Source: Reticulitermes lucifugus (Eukaryota; Arthropoda; Insecta; Blattodea; Rhinotermitidae). From it: a stretch of 33,021 nucleotides of DNA. Under the pieces are notes generated by a model. It saw nothing but the letters and a program-made list of their open reading frames with translations. It was not told the origin of the DNA and searched no databases. The translations under genes were made by a program, and so were the position numbers. Below, one piece after another: positions 12,501 through 20,845 of this stretch (position 1 is its first letter; each line of letters begins with the position of its first letter). The stretch is taken from NCBI GenBank assembly GCA_026260175.1, contig JAKCWW010000067.1, forward strand, positions 15,536 to 48,556. Direction: 5' to 3'.

Positions 12501-14293
12501 AATACCAGATTGGACCCTACGGAAATCAGTTATAAGAACATCAAGGTGCTCAGGATCATAGGACCTGTAGCATTGTTTTTGCGGAATTTATTACTTAGTC
12601 AATAAATAGGACAGCCACTGAACATATACCTGGTGTCATGTACTGTGATGAGGAGAAGGAAGGTGGCCCTGATGTGCCATATTCACTATGCTCATATACC
12701 AGAGGGTCAGTTGGTGGAGATGACTGTACTGCTGGCGATACTGAACCCGTTATTCTATTGTATGGTTCTCTGTAAACAAGTAATTACATCTAACACAAGC
12801 AGAAGTACCCATTCTTAGCCTGGGATATGGCTGCTTTCATTCGTGGTATCACAGTGATATTAGCTAGGATTGTAATGAAAGAATAACACAAAAATGAAGA
12901 ATGTACTGTACATGTAATTGCATAATTACTTACAAATATTGAAAACAAGAATTTGAGTCATATCCAGAAACTTTACCACAATACTTGGACACTGCTTTAA
13001 CAGGTGTGGCTACCATATATACATATATAAACTGGTGACAGTACAGAGTAATTTTCACATCTTTAGTGTTCTTTCTTTGGTCCATGGCAGGAAACAGGAA
13101 CAGAGCAGTGACATTGCTTTACACAAGTTAGTTCCCATGCCTTGTACCTTACCCTGCAAAAAACAAAGCTGCAAACTAATAGATAACAAAAGAGAACACC
13201 GGCAGTAGTAGTTTAACAGGGTGCAGGACAAAATCACAAGAGAAACGGTGCTAAGTTCAAATATTTGGAAATGACACTGACAAATCAAAATTACATTCAT
13301 GAATGAATTAAGAACAAATTCAGAGAATGCTTGCTTTCATTTGTTCAAAACCTCATCTTCCTGTTTGCTGTACAAAAACATAGAGAATAAAATACATAAA
13401 CTACAATTTTGCCTGTTGTTTTAGATTGGCATCAAACTTGGTCCCTCACAATGAAGGACAATGCCGGTGTTCAAGAACAAAGTGCTGAGGAAAATATTTG
13501 GACCTAGAAAAGAAGTAATAGGAGGCTGGAGAAAACTGCATGTGAGCCATCATGATCTATATTTCTAGCCAAACACTATTAAGGTGATTAAATGAAGGTG
13601 AGATGGACAAAGCATGTGGCATGTGCGGAACAGAAAAGAAGTGCATACAGCGTCATGTACAAACAAAAACCTGAAGAAAACAGATGACTTGGAAGATCAG
13701 GCATAGATGTGAGGATAATATTAAACTGAACCTTAAAGAAACAGGATGGGAATATATGGACTTCATTCATCTGGTTCAGGAGAAGGACCAGTGGTGGGCT
13801 CTTTTGAACACTGTACTGAACCTTGAAGCCCATAAAATGGAGGTAATTTCTTGAATAGCTCGGGAACTATTAGCTTGTCAAGAAGAACTGTGCTCCATGG
13901 AGTCAGCAGTCACATTAATTGTAACAGAAGTAGTAATAACTGTTGCAATACTAACAGCAGCAGCACTACTAATATAGCAGCAGCAGCAGCAGCAGCAGTA
14001 GTATTAGTAGTAGTAGTAGTAGTAGTAACCTATGGGAATGCAGTCCTTCCTTGAGAAGCCAACAGTAATTCAATCAATCAAGATATTCCCTGCCTTTTAC
14101 TAAACCTGAAGGTTCACAAGAGCCGGCCTTTGGTCTCTGCCTTCAAACACATGTACTGAGTCCACACCATCCTACACTGTATGTGGGCATGCTGCCCCTT
14201 CCAACAGACAGACACATCGTACCTGCCATCACTGAGTGGACTGTGGAAGTATGCACCTCCAAAGTGTTCTCCATCCTCATGTTCAGTCTCCAT
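6441..14293 (-). CDS. Gene 2: seven-finger C2H2 protein, tandem paralogue of gene 1's finger array, 7 coding exons
   Basis: Spliced coding region join(14293-14223, 12769-12630, 11761-11656, 10845-10727, 9809-9559, 7311-7114, 6587-6441), 1032 nt, 343 residues plus TGA, phases 2,1,2,1,0,0. All introns are GT/AG and all junctions keep frame. Seen: a hydrophilic N-terminal part (1-122), then C2H2 fingers at 123-144, 152-173, 180-200, 207-227, 237-257 and 265-285, and a degenerate seventh at 294-310 that lacks the final His. Inter-finger linkers are not TGEKPY-like. Finger exons match those of gene 1 in finger number and phase, so the two are related by duplication. Inference: a nuclear nucleic-acid or protein-binding factor with a different target. 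The start is uncertain: exon 1 has an acceptor before its ATG, so 5' UTR or further coding exons (possibly ZAD) may lie upstream, or splicing could come from gene 1. Confidence 0.82.
6840..6935 (-). repeat. tRNA-like SINE head
   Basis: Minus-strand B-box-like ggtttgaatctc (6864-6875), with an A-box-like region near 6905-6925. It lies in the intron between gene 2 exons 6 and 7. Confidence 0.5.
7114..7311 (-). CDS. Gene 2 exon 6, zinc fingers 5 and 6 and the start of finger 7
   Basis: Acceptor ttacttcgttgcag, donor TGCACG|gtatgt, phases 0 and 0 (198 nt, against 189 nt in gene 1). It starts HRKKANT and carries fingers at 237-257 (CGFCLKQF) and 265-285 (CSRCNETF). It ends after Cys 294 and Thr 295, inside the Cys-x2-Cys of finger 7, at the same place as gene 1 exon 7. 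Reading through the donor would add CQAVS and stop, which would leave half a finger, so splicing is preferred. Confidence 0.92.
8039..8165 (+). repeat. tRNA-derived SINE (head with A and B boxes)
   Basis: A box-like tagctcaatcga at 8043-8054 and a perfect B box ggttcgattcc at 8094-8104. It is not a tRNA gene: no acceptor stem pairs and it runs on into a tRNA-unrelated body. Confidence 0.65.
8555..8675 (-). repeat. tRNA-derived SINE (head)
   Basis: On the minus strand there is an A-box-like region in ttggtcagtatagtgatgac and the B box ggttcgattct (8609-8619). Confidence 0.6.
8680..9276. repeat. Foldback element with about 250-bp inverted arms
   Basis: The left arm (about 8680-8931) and right arm (about 9027-9276) are reverse complements with only scattered differences (for example gacaaatgtacaatttaatc on the left and its complement at 9243-9262). 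The spacer is about 95 nt. Each arm has the motif CTGAGGAT-GAACC-loop-GGTTC-GAAAC, best preserved at 9181-9212. It has no coding capacity. A pair of inverted terminal units of a Penelope-like element, or a foldback DNA element, are both possible. Confidence 0.8.
9559..9809 (-). CDS. Gene 2 exon 5, zinc fingers 2 to 4
   Basis: Acceptor gtgatgctgcag, donor CAACAG|gttatg, phases 1 and 0 (251 nt, against 254 nt in gene 1). After VEPYD come fingers at 152-173 (CQLCASSF, His-x4-His), 180-200 (CDLCGKRF) and 207-227 (CDVCGQQF). Linkers ISKRMA and ELQAHV are not canonical. An AG two bases further in gives a second possible acceptor (gcag|ag|GTG), which would shift the entry to phase 0. The long open frame past 9559 runs into the intron. 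Confidence 0.93.
9810..10726 (-). other. Gene 2 intron between exons 4 and 5
   Basis: GT at 10726-10725 and AG at 9811-9810. It holds the CTCA repeat and, near 10180-10280, a degraded copy of the GGGATGTGACACC family. No further exon was seen. Confidence 0.75.
9935..9995. repeat. (CTCA)n simple repeat
   Basis: Tandem ctca/ctcactca units, interrupted, in the intron between gene 2 exons 4 and 5. Confidence 0.9.
10727..10845 (-). CDS. Gene 2 exon 4, zinc finger 1
   Basis: Acceptor tactttcaatag, donor CCAG|gtgaga, phases 2 and 1 (119 nt, against 113 nt for gene 1 exon 5 with the same phases). It encodes YVKGVCKGADGEMVIS and then a C2H2 finger at 123-144 (CVKC, Cys-x2-Cys-x12-His-x4-His) in which the usual core Phe is Cys. 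The Glu at the start of the next linker is split G|AG with exon 5. Confidence 0.88.
11155..11415 (-). repeat. tRNA-derived SINE family A
   Basis: On the minus strand: a tRNA-like head, B box gagttcgaatcatg (11362-11376), GC-rich middle, then gaggttaagg-like and cttcatggcatgg tail blocks. The order of blocks matches the copy at 32405-32690. It lies in the intron between gene 2 exons 3 and 4. Confidence 0.7.
11656..11761 (-). CDS. Gene 2 exon 3, linker with amphipathic helix
   Basis: Acceptor aattctaccatag, donor CTGGG|gtatgt, phases 1 and 2 (106 nt, 34 whole codons). It encodes RDDGEQDAFLPSTDSLQ followed by SISERIRDIALRKLYHL, which reads as an amphipathic helix. Joined to exon 2 through a split Gly (G|GG) and to exon 4 through a split Gly (GG|G). 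A tRNA-like SINE head lies just upstream of the acceptor in the intron. Confidence 0.75.
11800..11955 (+). repeat. tRNA-derived SINE (head)
   Basis: A box-like ggttagctcaggtggtaa at 11811-11828 and a weak B box in cagtttgcatttc. It sits about 50 nt upstream of the gene 2 exon 3 acceptor. Confidence 0.5.
12010..12130 (+). repeat. tRNA-like SINE (head), degraded
   Basis: A-box-like gttgagtgggtaacatgac and B-box-like agatttgaacat. In the intron between gene 2 exons 2 and 3. Confidence 0.45.
12630..12769 (-). CDS. Gene 2 exon 2, Ser/Pro-rich linker
   Basis: Acceptor cttgtttacag, donor CCAG|gtatat, phases 2 and 1 (140 nt, 46 whole codons). It encodes EPYNRITGSVSPAVQ, then a Ser/Pro-rich run (SSPPTDPLVYEHSEYG and PPSFSSSQYMTP). 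The frame is open throughout and low in complexity, as in linker regions of zinc-finger factors. An antisense plus-strand reading is also open, but it has no splice context that fits a gene. Confidence 0.72.
13445..13835 (+). pseudogene. RTE-type LINE 3' end fragment, decayed
   Basis: Plus strand across shifting frames: KVLRKIFGPRKE, GGWRKLH, then TSCTNKNLKKT and a final block like GWEYMDFIHLVQEKDQW-WALLNTVLNLEAH. The order of FGPRK, a WEDN-like segment and W-x-LAQD-x-x-QW is the C-terminal end seen in many RTE/craniofacial-development-protein-like LINEs. Several stops and frameshifts. Confidence 0.65.
13954..14028. repeat. (CAG)n/(TAG)n simple repeat
   Basis: A run of cag units grading into tag units, intronic to gene 2. 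The plus-strand poly-Ala/Val reading is a by-product of the repeat. Confidence 0.9.
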
Positions 14294-14298
14294 GCTTC
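14223..14298 (-). CDS. Gene 2 exon 1 (first recognised), acidic N-terminus
   Basis: Acceptor gatatgcag at 14307-14299, donor GGCAG|gtacga. The ATG at 14293-14291 has A at -3 and G at +4 and opens METEHEDGEHFGGAY-FHSPLSDG. The exon leaves in phase 2 (AG|A gives Arg 24), matching exon 2. With the 5 nt before the ATG it could also be an internal exon entered in phase 1. The call depends on splice signals, start context and the phase match to exons 2 and 3. Confidence 0.6.
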
Positions 14299-14575
14299 CT
14301 GCATATCACATACAAGTAATAATGTTAAGTTCTCAAACAGAGCAATTCACGAAGTGACTTAATGTCTTACAAAAAAGTTTTCTTGTTCATACCAGTACAG
14401 AATGAATTTTACAAGTCAAAGGTAATAAAACCATCTTAATAATATTTAAGAATACTCATGTAACCTCACATTTCAGCAGAATTCTGACATTTTTTGGGGT
14501 GTATAAATAGATAAATGCTATTAAACTTGTACAATCAAAACATACAATACATTAAACACAAGAAAGCCATTAATT

Positions 14576-15125
14576 CTACAGGTCTCTGTTGTTCTGGGAT
14601 ATGATACCATATCACTGGGTGATTGGTGCTCCTGTCCTTCTTGCTGCTCTGATTGGCCCACTTTACTTTTCCTCCAGGCAATCAGTGGTTACACTGACTC
14701 CATAATTAGGATGTATCACATAAATCGCAACCCAATACTGTAAACCGTATTTATTTTATTTTTTCAAAGATACCAAGAATGTGGTAAACAATGTGCATTT
14801 ACAGCAGATGCTGAAAATGTCCCCCCCCCCCATCTTCTTGAAGGTAATCATCCACCCTTTTCACAGAGTTTTTTTGCAACTTTTTGAAGAGTCTGTTGCT
14901 GAGTGCTGGCAAGAGCTTGTTCAGTGTTTTAAGGTCCTCCAGGCTTCTTGATTTAGGATTGTTCACTCTGTATTCACACATCCACCACTTTGGCATTCTT
15001 CATTGGACATTTTGATGACCCTTGAAGATGAGACCAATACACAGTCTCAAAACATCAAAAATTCTTTAGTCACTGATTATACAGTGATGTGACAGCATAT
15101 CCCAGAAGAACAAGAGACCTCTCCT
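14576..15125. repeat. Foldback element carrying a transposase C-terminal remnant
   Basis: The left end (ggtctctgttgttctgggat) and the right end (atcccagaagaacaagagac) are imperfect inverted copies. Inside, the minus strand 14996-14799 encodes a remnant ending KKLQKNSVKRVDDYLQ and GGHFQHLL, a layout common at the C-terminus of Tc1/mariner-like DDE transposases. At 15020-15055 there is a CTTGAAGAT-GAGAC-loop-GTCTC-AAAAC motif like those in the other foldbacks. A C homopolymer lies at 14821-14830. Confidence 0.6.
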
Positions 15126-15283
15126 ACATTACTGCAAAAGACTGAAAACTCACATGATTATGCAGTATGTATGAAGGTAAGCATCGATGAATTCAATTAT
15201 AGTACAACATTCTCAACATTGTCATATCCAATTCTGATGTGTCAGGGAACGATTCACATATTTGTCACTTTATTTTATATATA

Positions 15284-15312
15284 TAAAAAGAGAGAGAGAG
15301 AGAGGGGGGGGG
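15284..15312. repeat. (GA)n and poly-G simple repeat
   Basis: agagagag followed by a run of ten G. Confidence 0.9.
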
Positions 15313-15429
15313 GAATTTCTATTATTAGGAAACATGAAGTGAGTCCGTTAATGTGGAGACACAGAAAATATGAATCACTAGGAATTCACCACATACTAAC
15401 ACAGCCGATTATCATTACATTCAGTAACT

Positions 15430-16200
15430 GAAAATCTTCCCCTTTATCTGCCAGTGGTCTGAATATTCTCCTTAGTAGTTCTTGAATAATCCCAACATAT
15501 GTCCAAAAAACAGTCATCATGACCAATGGTAATTTTTAGTACATGCGTCAGTCTTATGTACAATATCCTTCTTTGAAACGTAATACTATTTTCAACCAAC
15601 TGCACAGGCATATTGCAATTTGTAGTCTCATAAGAACAGGAAATTCTCTCATAATGTTTTGAAGCCCCAAGTTAATCAAAATAATAACTAAATGGTCAGT
15701 TCCTACCTAAAAGCAACAATACTCCATCTCTACCATAAAGAAAAACCAATTACATTGTTTAGGGAAACAATCACAATAGTCAGTATAATATGAAACATAT
15801 AAATAAACTGGGTCGGCCAAATGCAGTTTCTTAAAGTTACGTATAATACTAACCGCTATGCTTTAAAGAATTAATGCACCAACACAGTATAAGTCTCTTG
15901 GTATCATAAAACAATCTCTCATATTGATAAGAGGAAAACTGTACATGTTCAATGAAGCACGTTATTTCAATGTCTCTGAATCATAAACAGTGAGATATTG
16001 CTTTGGAATATTTATGTCATGCTTTCAGAACTAAATACTATAAATACAAAAGTAGTAAAAACCATCCATGTACAATGATTATCAAACCTGCCTGCACATT
16101 ATCAAAAAAAAGTGGAAAGAAAACTATCACAAAACCAACAAATCAGAACTGTTGCTACTGTATCATGGAATTATAAATAGGTGAAGCATTACCAACTACA
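15430..16200. other. No gene recognised (between gene 1 and gene 2)
   Basis: A/T-rich. Searched on the minus strand for a ZAD exon belonging to gene 2; none was convincing. Confidence 0.5.
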
Positions 16201-16202
16201 GA

Positions 16203-16437
16203 GTGACACAAAAGCGGCACTACAATTTAAGGCTACTTCCACATTATTGTATGCTGTTGTAAAAACTGTTCAAATGGGCTATCAGTAAGCTGGATACACA
16301 GTTCATATTTCTCATGGACACTCTGAAGATTGAAACTCACTTATTCATGTACAAACAGCCTCACAAACCCAGAAAAATCCACTTTGCATGGCACATCACC
16401 ACCTGACTAAACCTTTTGTGCCACTGTGTAGACAGGA
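16203..16437. mobile_element. Possible small DNA transposon remnant
   Basis: Starts gtgacacaaaagcggcac and ends gtgccactgtgtagac, imperfect inverted ends with no open frame. The class is unknown. Confidence 0.35.
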
Positions 16438-17330
16438 GTATTAGCTCTGAAGGTCAACAACAAACTGTCTTCTGCTTGAGGTCAAGTGAAAGTAACCAGA
16501 GTCAGGCCTGTGTTTGTGGGTGGGGCCAAATGTGTACATTGGGTATGACTCAAATGGGGGTGGGGAAAAGAGAAAGTAAACTACTAGCAATACAAGCTAG
16601 AGTTTAAGTTGCTATATTCATATAATTTCCCCTCTGGAATGGATGACCAGGATTGTTTTCAGATTTTTCTTTCTGCCATTTGTGTCCAGACCAGCTCTGT
16701 GGTTCAGCTAACCTACTGTCTGATGAATAAAGTGGCCAAGAATAACAAAGCCAATGATTCATCTCCATATATGCTGGGGTTAAGGATGTGTGAATACACT
16801 CTCCCATGGCATCTGCTTCTCCATTGCAACCTTGGACATCCTAACACAGAGCAAACAAAACTAGACTACAGCTACAACCCTTTGCCTGTTCCTTGCAGTA
16901 CTTCAACAACTAGCAGCAGTCAGCTGCTCCTTCAATTTCTTATTGAGGTTAATATATTTTGAATACATTACCTATAATTATCTTTCACATTCCCTCTAAA
17001 GATCAATAAGACTCTAAGCTCAATCACACATTGTCCAAAATTAATGTAAATTGTACACCTATAATTAATTTTATTTACTCTCTATAGCAAATATATACAA
17101 CTATATAGCAGTTTTTGGTTTGCATATATTGTATTTGCTCTTATGCAGACAAGGCTTTCTACTCTACAACTTGTTAACTACAATATGTTAAATAAACCTC
17201 CCCAAAACATGGAGTTACAGTCGTAAAAGTTTCATATAATAGTTGCTGCCTGACAACACCACCATAAAGACTAGCATATTAATAGAATATATTCATCTTC
17301 ATATATTACCAAACGTAATTGCTGTCAAAT
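16438..17330. other. No gene recognised (between gene 1 and gene 2)
   Basis: Open frames of 60-117 codons occur on both strands at 16604-16962 but show no domain, no splice partners and antisense overlap, so they are left out. Confidence 0.45.
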
Positions 17331-17331
17331 A

Positions 17332-17956
17332 TAATACTCTTTATTGCTTATATCAATAATGCTGCTACATGTTCCAGTCCCCTTCTCAAACCATCATCAG
17401 GTATAAAAATAGATATCTAAAACACACATATGTATGCAAGTTGAAAATTTTTAATTTGTGAGCTCACAAATTTTACAATCTTGTTTTTGATTTTATGTAG
17501 CACTAAGTGGAAAGTTTACTTACTTGTACATTTCATAAGTTAAAAATAATTTTCTAAAATTGGTTTATGTTTCTAAAAAGCATATCATTCCTTTAGTTAA
17601 AATATTCAGCATTCCTGGTTTATGTGCTTTTGGGTAAGTGTGGTTCCTGTTGGGATACCATGTTTAATGGCTCTGTAAAGATTACAGAATTTAAAAATGA
17701 AAGTATTAAGGATAAAATTTTGAATAGTTTTTTTTATAAAATTTGGAAAGTTGTTTGTCTTAACATACTTACAGTTTGTGCTGATGTTTAAATGTTCTGA
17801 CACTGGGTATGCTTCTTTATCTATGGTCATTTTACATATTTTTTGTCTGCGTTTTTTATATGCTGTTGTTGTTTTTATACCTGACAATGATCTGAGAAGG
17901 GGACCGAAACATGTAGCAGCATTATTGACATAAGCAATAAACAGTGTTATGTCTGA
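17332..17956. repeat. Foldback element with about 78-bp inverted ends
   Basis: The left end 17332-17410 and right end 17872-17956 are inverted copies (left: tttattgcttatatcaataa; right: its near complement). Both carry the CTGANGAT-stem-GAAACATGTAG motif; the right copy reads gaccgaaacatgtagcagc. The open frame on the minus strand (17962-17606) spans the element and matches no family I know. Confidence 0.7.
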
Positions 17957-18384
17957 TGGCAATTACACTCACTAATATTGAATCATGACATATCGGGATG
18001 AACTCCATTAAAAAAAAAAGATCAATTGTAACTTAATTTTGGCTTAAAAATTTAGAAAACTTTTAATACAGAAATGTAAGATTCTGATCTCAATCCATTT
18101 TAACCAGTACTCTTAACTTTTATAATTATTATTATCACCAGTGCCTGACTTATTAAGATATTATCCAAAACATGTAGCACATTTTACACAATAAAATGAA
18201 CTGTCTAATAAAATAGTTGTGATTCAGTGATTTAACTTATTTGTTTTGTTCAAAACACAAGAGGATGTCCCATGTTAAAGATCACCCCTACTTCTCCTCT
18301 TTCTTCCCACACCTGCTGACATAGGAATGCAAAGAGAAGGGAATAAGAAGTGTGGTCTTATACCATAATCCAACTTCTTATTCT

Positions 18385-18650
18385 TCTTCCCATGACGCAA
18401 CAGCCCCTAGTTGGCCAGGGCCTCCTCACTCTTGAGGCTTCACGATCACACTCAGATACACCACACTCTGTAGGACTCTGGACGAGTGATCAGCCCATTA
18501 CAGAGACCTCTTAACTGACAACACACAACATTCTCAAGAGACAGATTGCCATCCCCACGGCAGGATTCTTACCCGCAATCCCAGCAAGCGAGTGTCCGCA
18601 GACCTACGCCTTAGACCGTGCGACCACTGACATCGGCCTGATATTCCAAC
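18385..18650 (-). repeat. tRNA-derived SINE family B
   Basis: The minus strand begins tRNA-like (gtggtcgcacggtctaagg as A-box region, gggtaagaatcctgcc as B-box region) and ends with gtgatcgtgaagcctcaaga and gccctggccaac. The same 3' block begins again at 32960-33021. Confidence 0.7.
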
Positions 18651-18719
18651 TGTCACTAATATATTTCCTTACACACCTTCCCAGAGCAAAATGGCTCAAT
18701 GTTTATTATTTATTATAGA

Positions 18720-18850
18720 TTATTGAGCCTGGCATGGATGGATATGTTGCAACAGCAGCACCACTGGAAGCTGCCTACTTACCAAACCACATGGCATCAT
18801 TTCCCAGAAAACCATAATTTTGACCCTCAATGACATGAGAATCTAAAATA
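18720..18850 (-). repeat. Copy of the GGGATGTGACACC foldback family
   Basis: The minus strand reads aaaattatggttttctggga, then atgatgccatgtggtttgg. It aligns by eye with the copies at 10190-10275, 24790-24930 and 25235-25345. A donor-like gtaagt inside it is not taken as a splice site. Confidence 0.5.
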
Positions 18851-18891
18851 CTAGTTCATGTTTGTTAATACCAGAATACAGGAATTCTTAA

Positions 18892-19883
18892 TACAGGTAG
18901 CCCTTGTTTTCCACACATTTGTTTTACGACTTTTCGGTTTAACGCTCCTTACCCATACCACTTCCTAACGCATGCCTTCTCATTTTTGGTTTAATGCCCT
19001 TTGGCTGGCTGAGCACTAGGATGCTGCCGCGTATATGAAACTCACAACACAGAACAAAACTGGGAGGCTGTGTGCTAACTGCAAACTGTGTCAGTTACGG
19101 TGAGCTTGCCATTTAGTTCAGAAGACAGATAAAAGTTTAGACTACATGGTTTGTTCATTTGTTTGCCTTTGTTTAATAGTACTTCTTTTTTGTTCTACCT
19201 ACAAACACCATGATTACACACCCAATCAAGGTAAAAAAACTGACACGACGATAAATAATCGCAGCAATAATGTTAATTGTGGTAATATGTATGATCTGTG
19301 GATACTGCATTGACTTAGTGGTAAAGCCTGTGAGAGTGAATTTCATCATCCATGATCACAGTACGGAAAATCTACCATCCATGACAAGCATAGAAACTAT
19401 GAATTAGGCAGGTACAGGAAAAACTGAGATGACGAATGACACAATACCTAACCTAACCATCATGACACCTACTTACCTAAAATTAGCACAAACAAAACCC
19501 AGTCTAACTGCAGCAAATATCTTAACGGTGATAACATTGTGACTGAGTTCAGAAGTCCATGCCAGTTAATTTAATCACCCATGACAACAGTGATATGGAA
19601 CACATACCATCTGTGACAAGTGTACACAAGTTGTTTACACTTCCTTTTCACTTTACATAGGCTAAAAAATAATATTGTTTAGTTGTATATTAATGTCAGT
19701 AACACAATAATAATAATGATATAATATGTACATGTACATATATACTGCATACGAACAGGCTGTTGTTGGTATGAATGCCCCTAACCCCCACCCATTCCAT
19801 TATTTCTTAAGGGAATATCATTTTTGATTTACACCCACTTTCTCAAGAACACAACTAGGGCATAAGACAAGGGCTACCTGTAC
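18892..19883. mobile_element. Tigger/pogo-like non-autonomous element, about 990 bp
   Basis: Starts TA-caggtagcccttgttttcc and ends acaagggctacctg-TA, giving about 15-bp inverted ends flanked by TA. The interior has no transposase frame. CAGG-type ends with TA targets are usual for Tigger-like elements. Confidence 0.75.
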
Positions 19884-20464
19884 ATACATGACAACTCTTA
19901 CTAACCACACAATTCAGACTGAAGTTTCTTCAACATCATAAAAGGTAGAATCGCTCCTAAAAATCTAGAATCAAAAGCTGATTATATAAAAAGTGGTTTT
20001 TATGAACATAAGATCCAACTACAAAAGAATTATGTTTATGCACACAAAACTCTAAGCACAGTTAATAGATGAATCAAGTTCACACATACCCCAATACAAG
20101 GAATTCAGAATCTAACCAAAAGGAAATAAGTTGTCGTGTAGTACCTGCAGATATGGTCTGTGTACACATTTCTGGCTTCTGCCCAACTATGCAATGGCAC
20201 AGAATCCATCAATCCAATTCTGAGGTGGAATCATGCATACAGCAGCATCTGTTACCCCAGTGACTGGTTGTTACAGTGATGGACAGGAGTGGGGACCTAT
20301 AGCTTAAAAAATGTAAATGGTCATACCAGAGCACTGGCACAGCAGCATGCAGGGGGACAAACTGGACCAGGCAACAACCAGTCTTGTTGGATGCCTGACA
20401 TTTCAGATGGATCCTAAATAATAACACACAGACAAATGGTTCACACTTGTATATTTAAGACCAG

Positions 20465-20690
20465 ATGTGACAACTTCCTCAGGCAGTTAGTCACCAGCCT
20501 CTCATCACAGAGGCCCATGTTAAATCCCAGTCCACTCCATAAGCAATTTGTGGTGGATGAAGCGGCACTGGGACAGGTTTCTCCAAGTACTTCAGTTTTC
20601 CCCTGTCAGTATCATTCCATTGGTGCTCCACGCTCATTCATTCATGTTGTCACTGATGCTATACGATCTCAGTAATCAACAGCATGCTTA
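20465..20690. repeat. Interspersed repeat just downstream of the gene 1 stop
   Basis: The block ggacaggtttctccaagtac and cagttttcccctgtcag with a cattcattcatg tail has the look of a SINE body; no A/B boxes are seen here. It probably lies in or beyond the 3' UTR of gene 1. Confidence 0.35.
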
Positions 20691-20716
20691 AATAATACAC
20701 TAAAAGTGACAACTTC

Positions 20717-20845
20717 CTACTTAGTGCGTGGAACCGCTTGTTTCGGTTCCTTCATGTATGTAACAACAGACTTCATAACGTCCCTGTGGATGGTTGAAAG
20801 ATGCTTCACAAGATGAGCCTTTGTGCGGAAGGAAGAGCCACATAC
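20717..20845 (-). CDS. Gene 1 exon 8, terminal: end of finger 7 and stop
   Basis: Acceptor tatcttcatag, then V-C-G-S-S-F, completing finger 7 (C-Q-V-C, His-x4-His, residues 560-581; fingertip T/A/H/K). A basic tail of 22 residues (ends KQAVPRTK) follows and then TAG at 20719-20717. The exon has 43 codons including the stop and is far too short to stand out as an open frame. It is placed because it supplies the missing half of finger 7 in the required phase 0. It lies 2.9 kb from exon 7, and the gap bases lie in that intron. Confidence 0.92.
   Translation of the reverse strand, partial: VCGSSFRTKAHLVKHLSTIHRDVMKSVVTYMKEPKQAVPRTK

Larger units (their letters stand above)
12770..14222 (-). other. 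Gene 2 intron between exons 1 and 2
   Basis: GT at 14222-14221 and AG at 12771-12770. It contains an RTE-like LINE tail and a trinucleotide repeat. An acceptor-like ttttttgcag near 13155 was examined and gives no usable exon. Confidence 0.65.

Noticed and set aside
12640..12775. Plus-strand open frame CDEEKEGGPDVPYSLCSY
   Set aside because: Antisense to gene 2 exon 2, which has matching splice sites and phase on both sides.
15560..15715. Open minus-strand stretch after acceptor ttgcttttag with CLC...YC, first thought to be a ZAD second half for gene 2
   Set aside because: The Cys pair is C-x-C and not C-x2-C, the rest is hydrophobic, there is no donor, and it runs to a stop.
16203..16216. 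Minus-strand C-R-F-C, resembling a ZAD first knuckle
   Set aside because: A stop follows within a few codons and the motif lies in the end of a likely transposon remnant.
16604..16962. Overlapping open frames of 67 and 117 codons on opposite strands
   Set aside because: No domain, splice partner or codon pattern; likely chance in intergenic DNA.
17606..17962. 118-codon minus-strand open frame
   Set aside because: Spans a foldback repeat from one inverted end inward, with no recognised domain.
20327..20413. Exon-like segment on the minus strand (acceptor ttattatttag, donor CTG|gtatga, 29 codons starting DPSEMSGIQQDWLLPG)
   Set aside because: It lies after the gene 1 stop, has no domain, and its phase (0/0) does not fit gene 2 exon 1 entry (phase 1). 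It could be chance.
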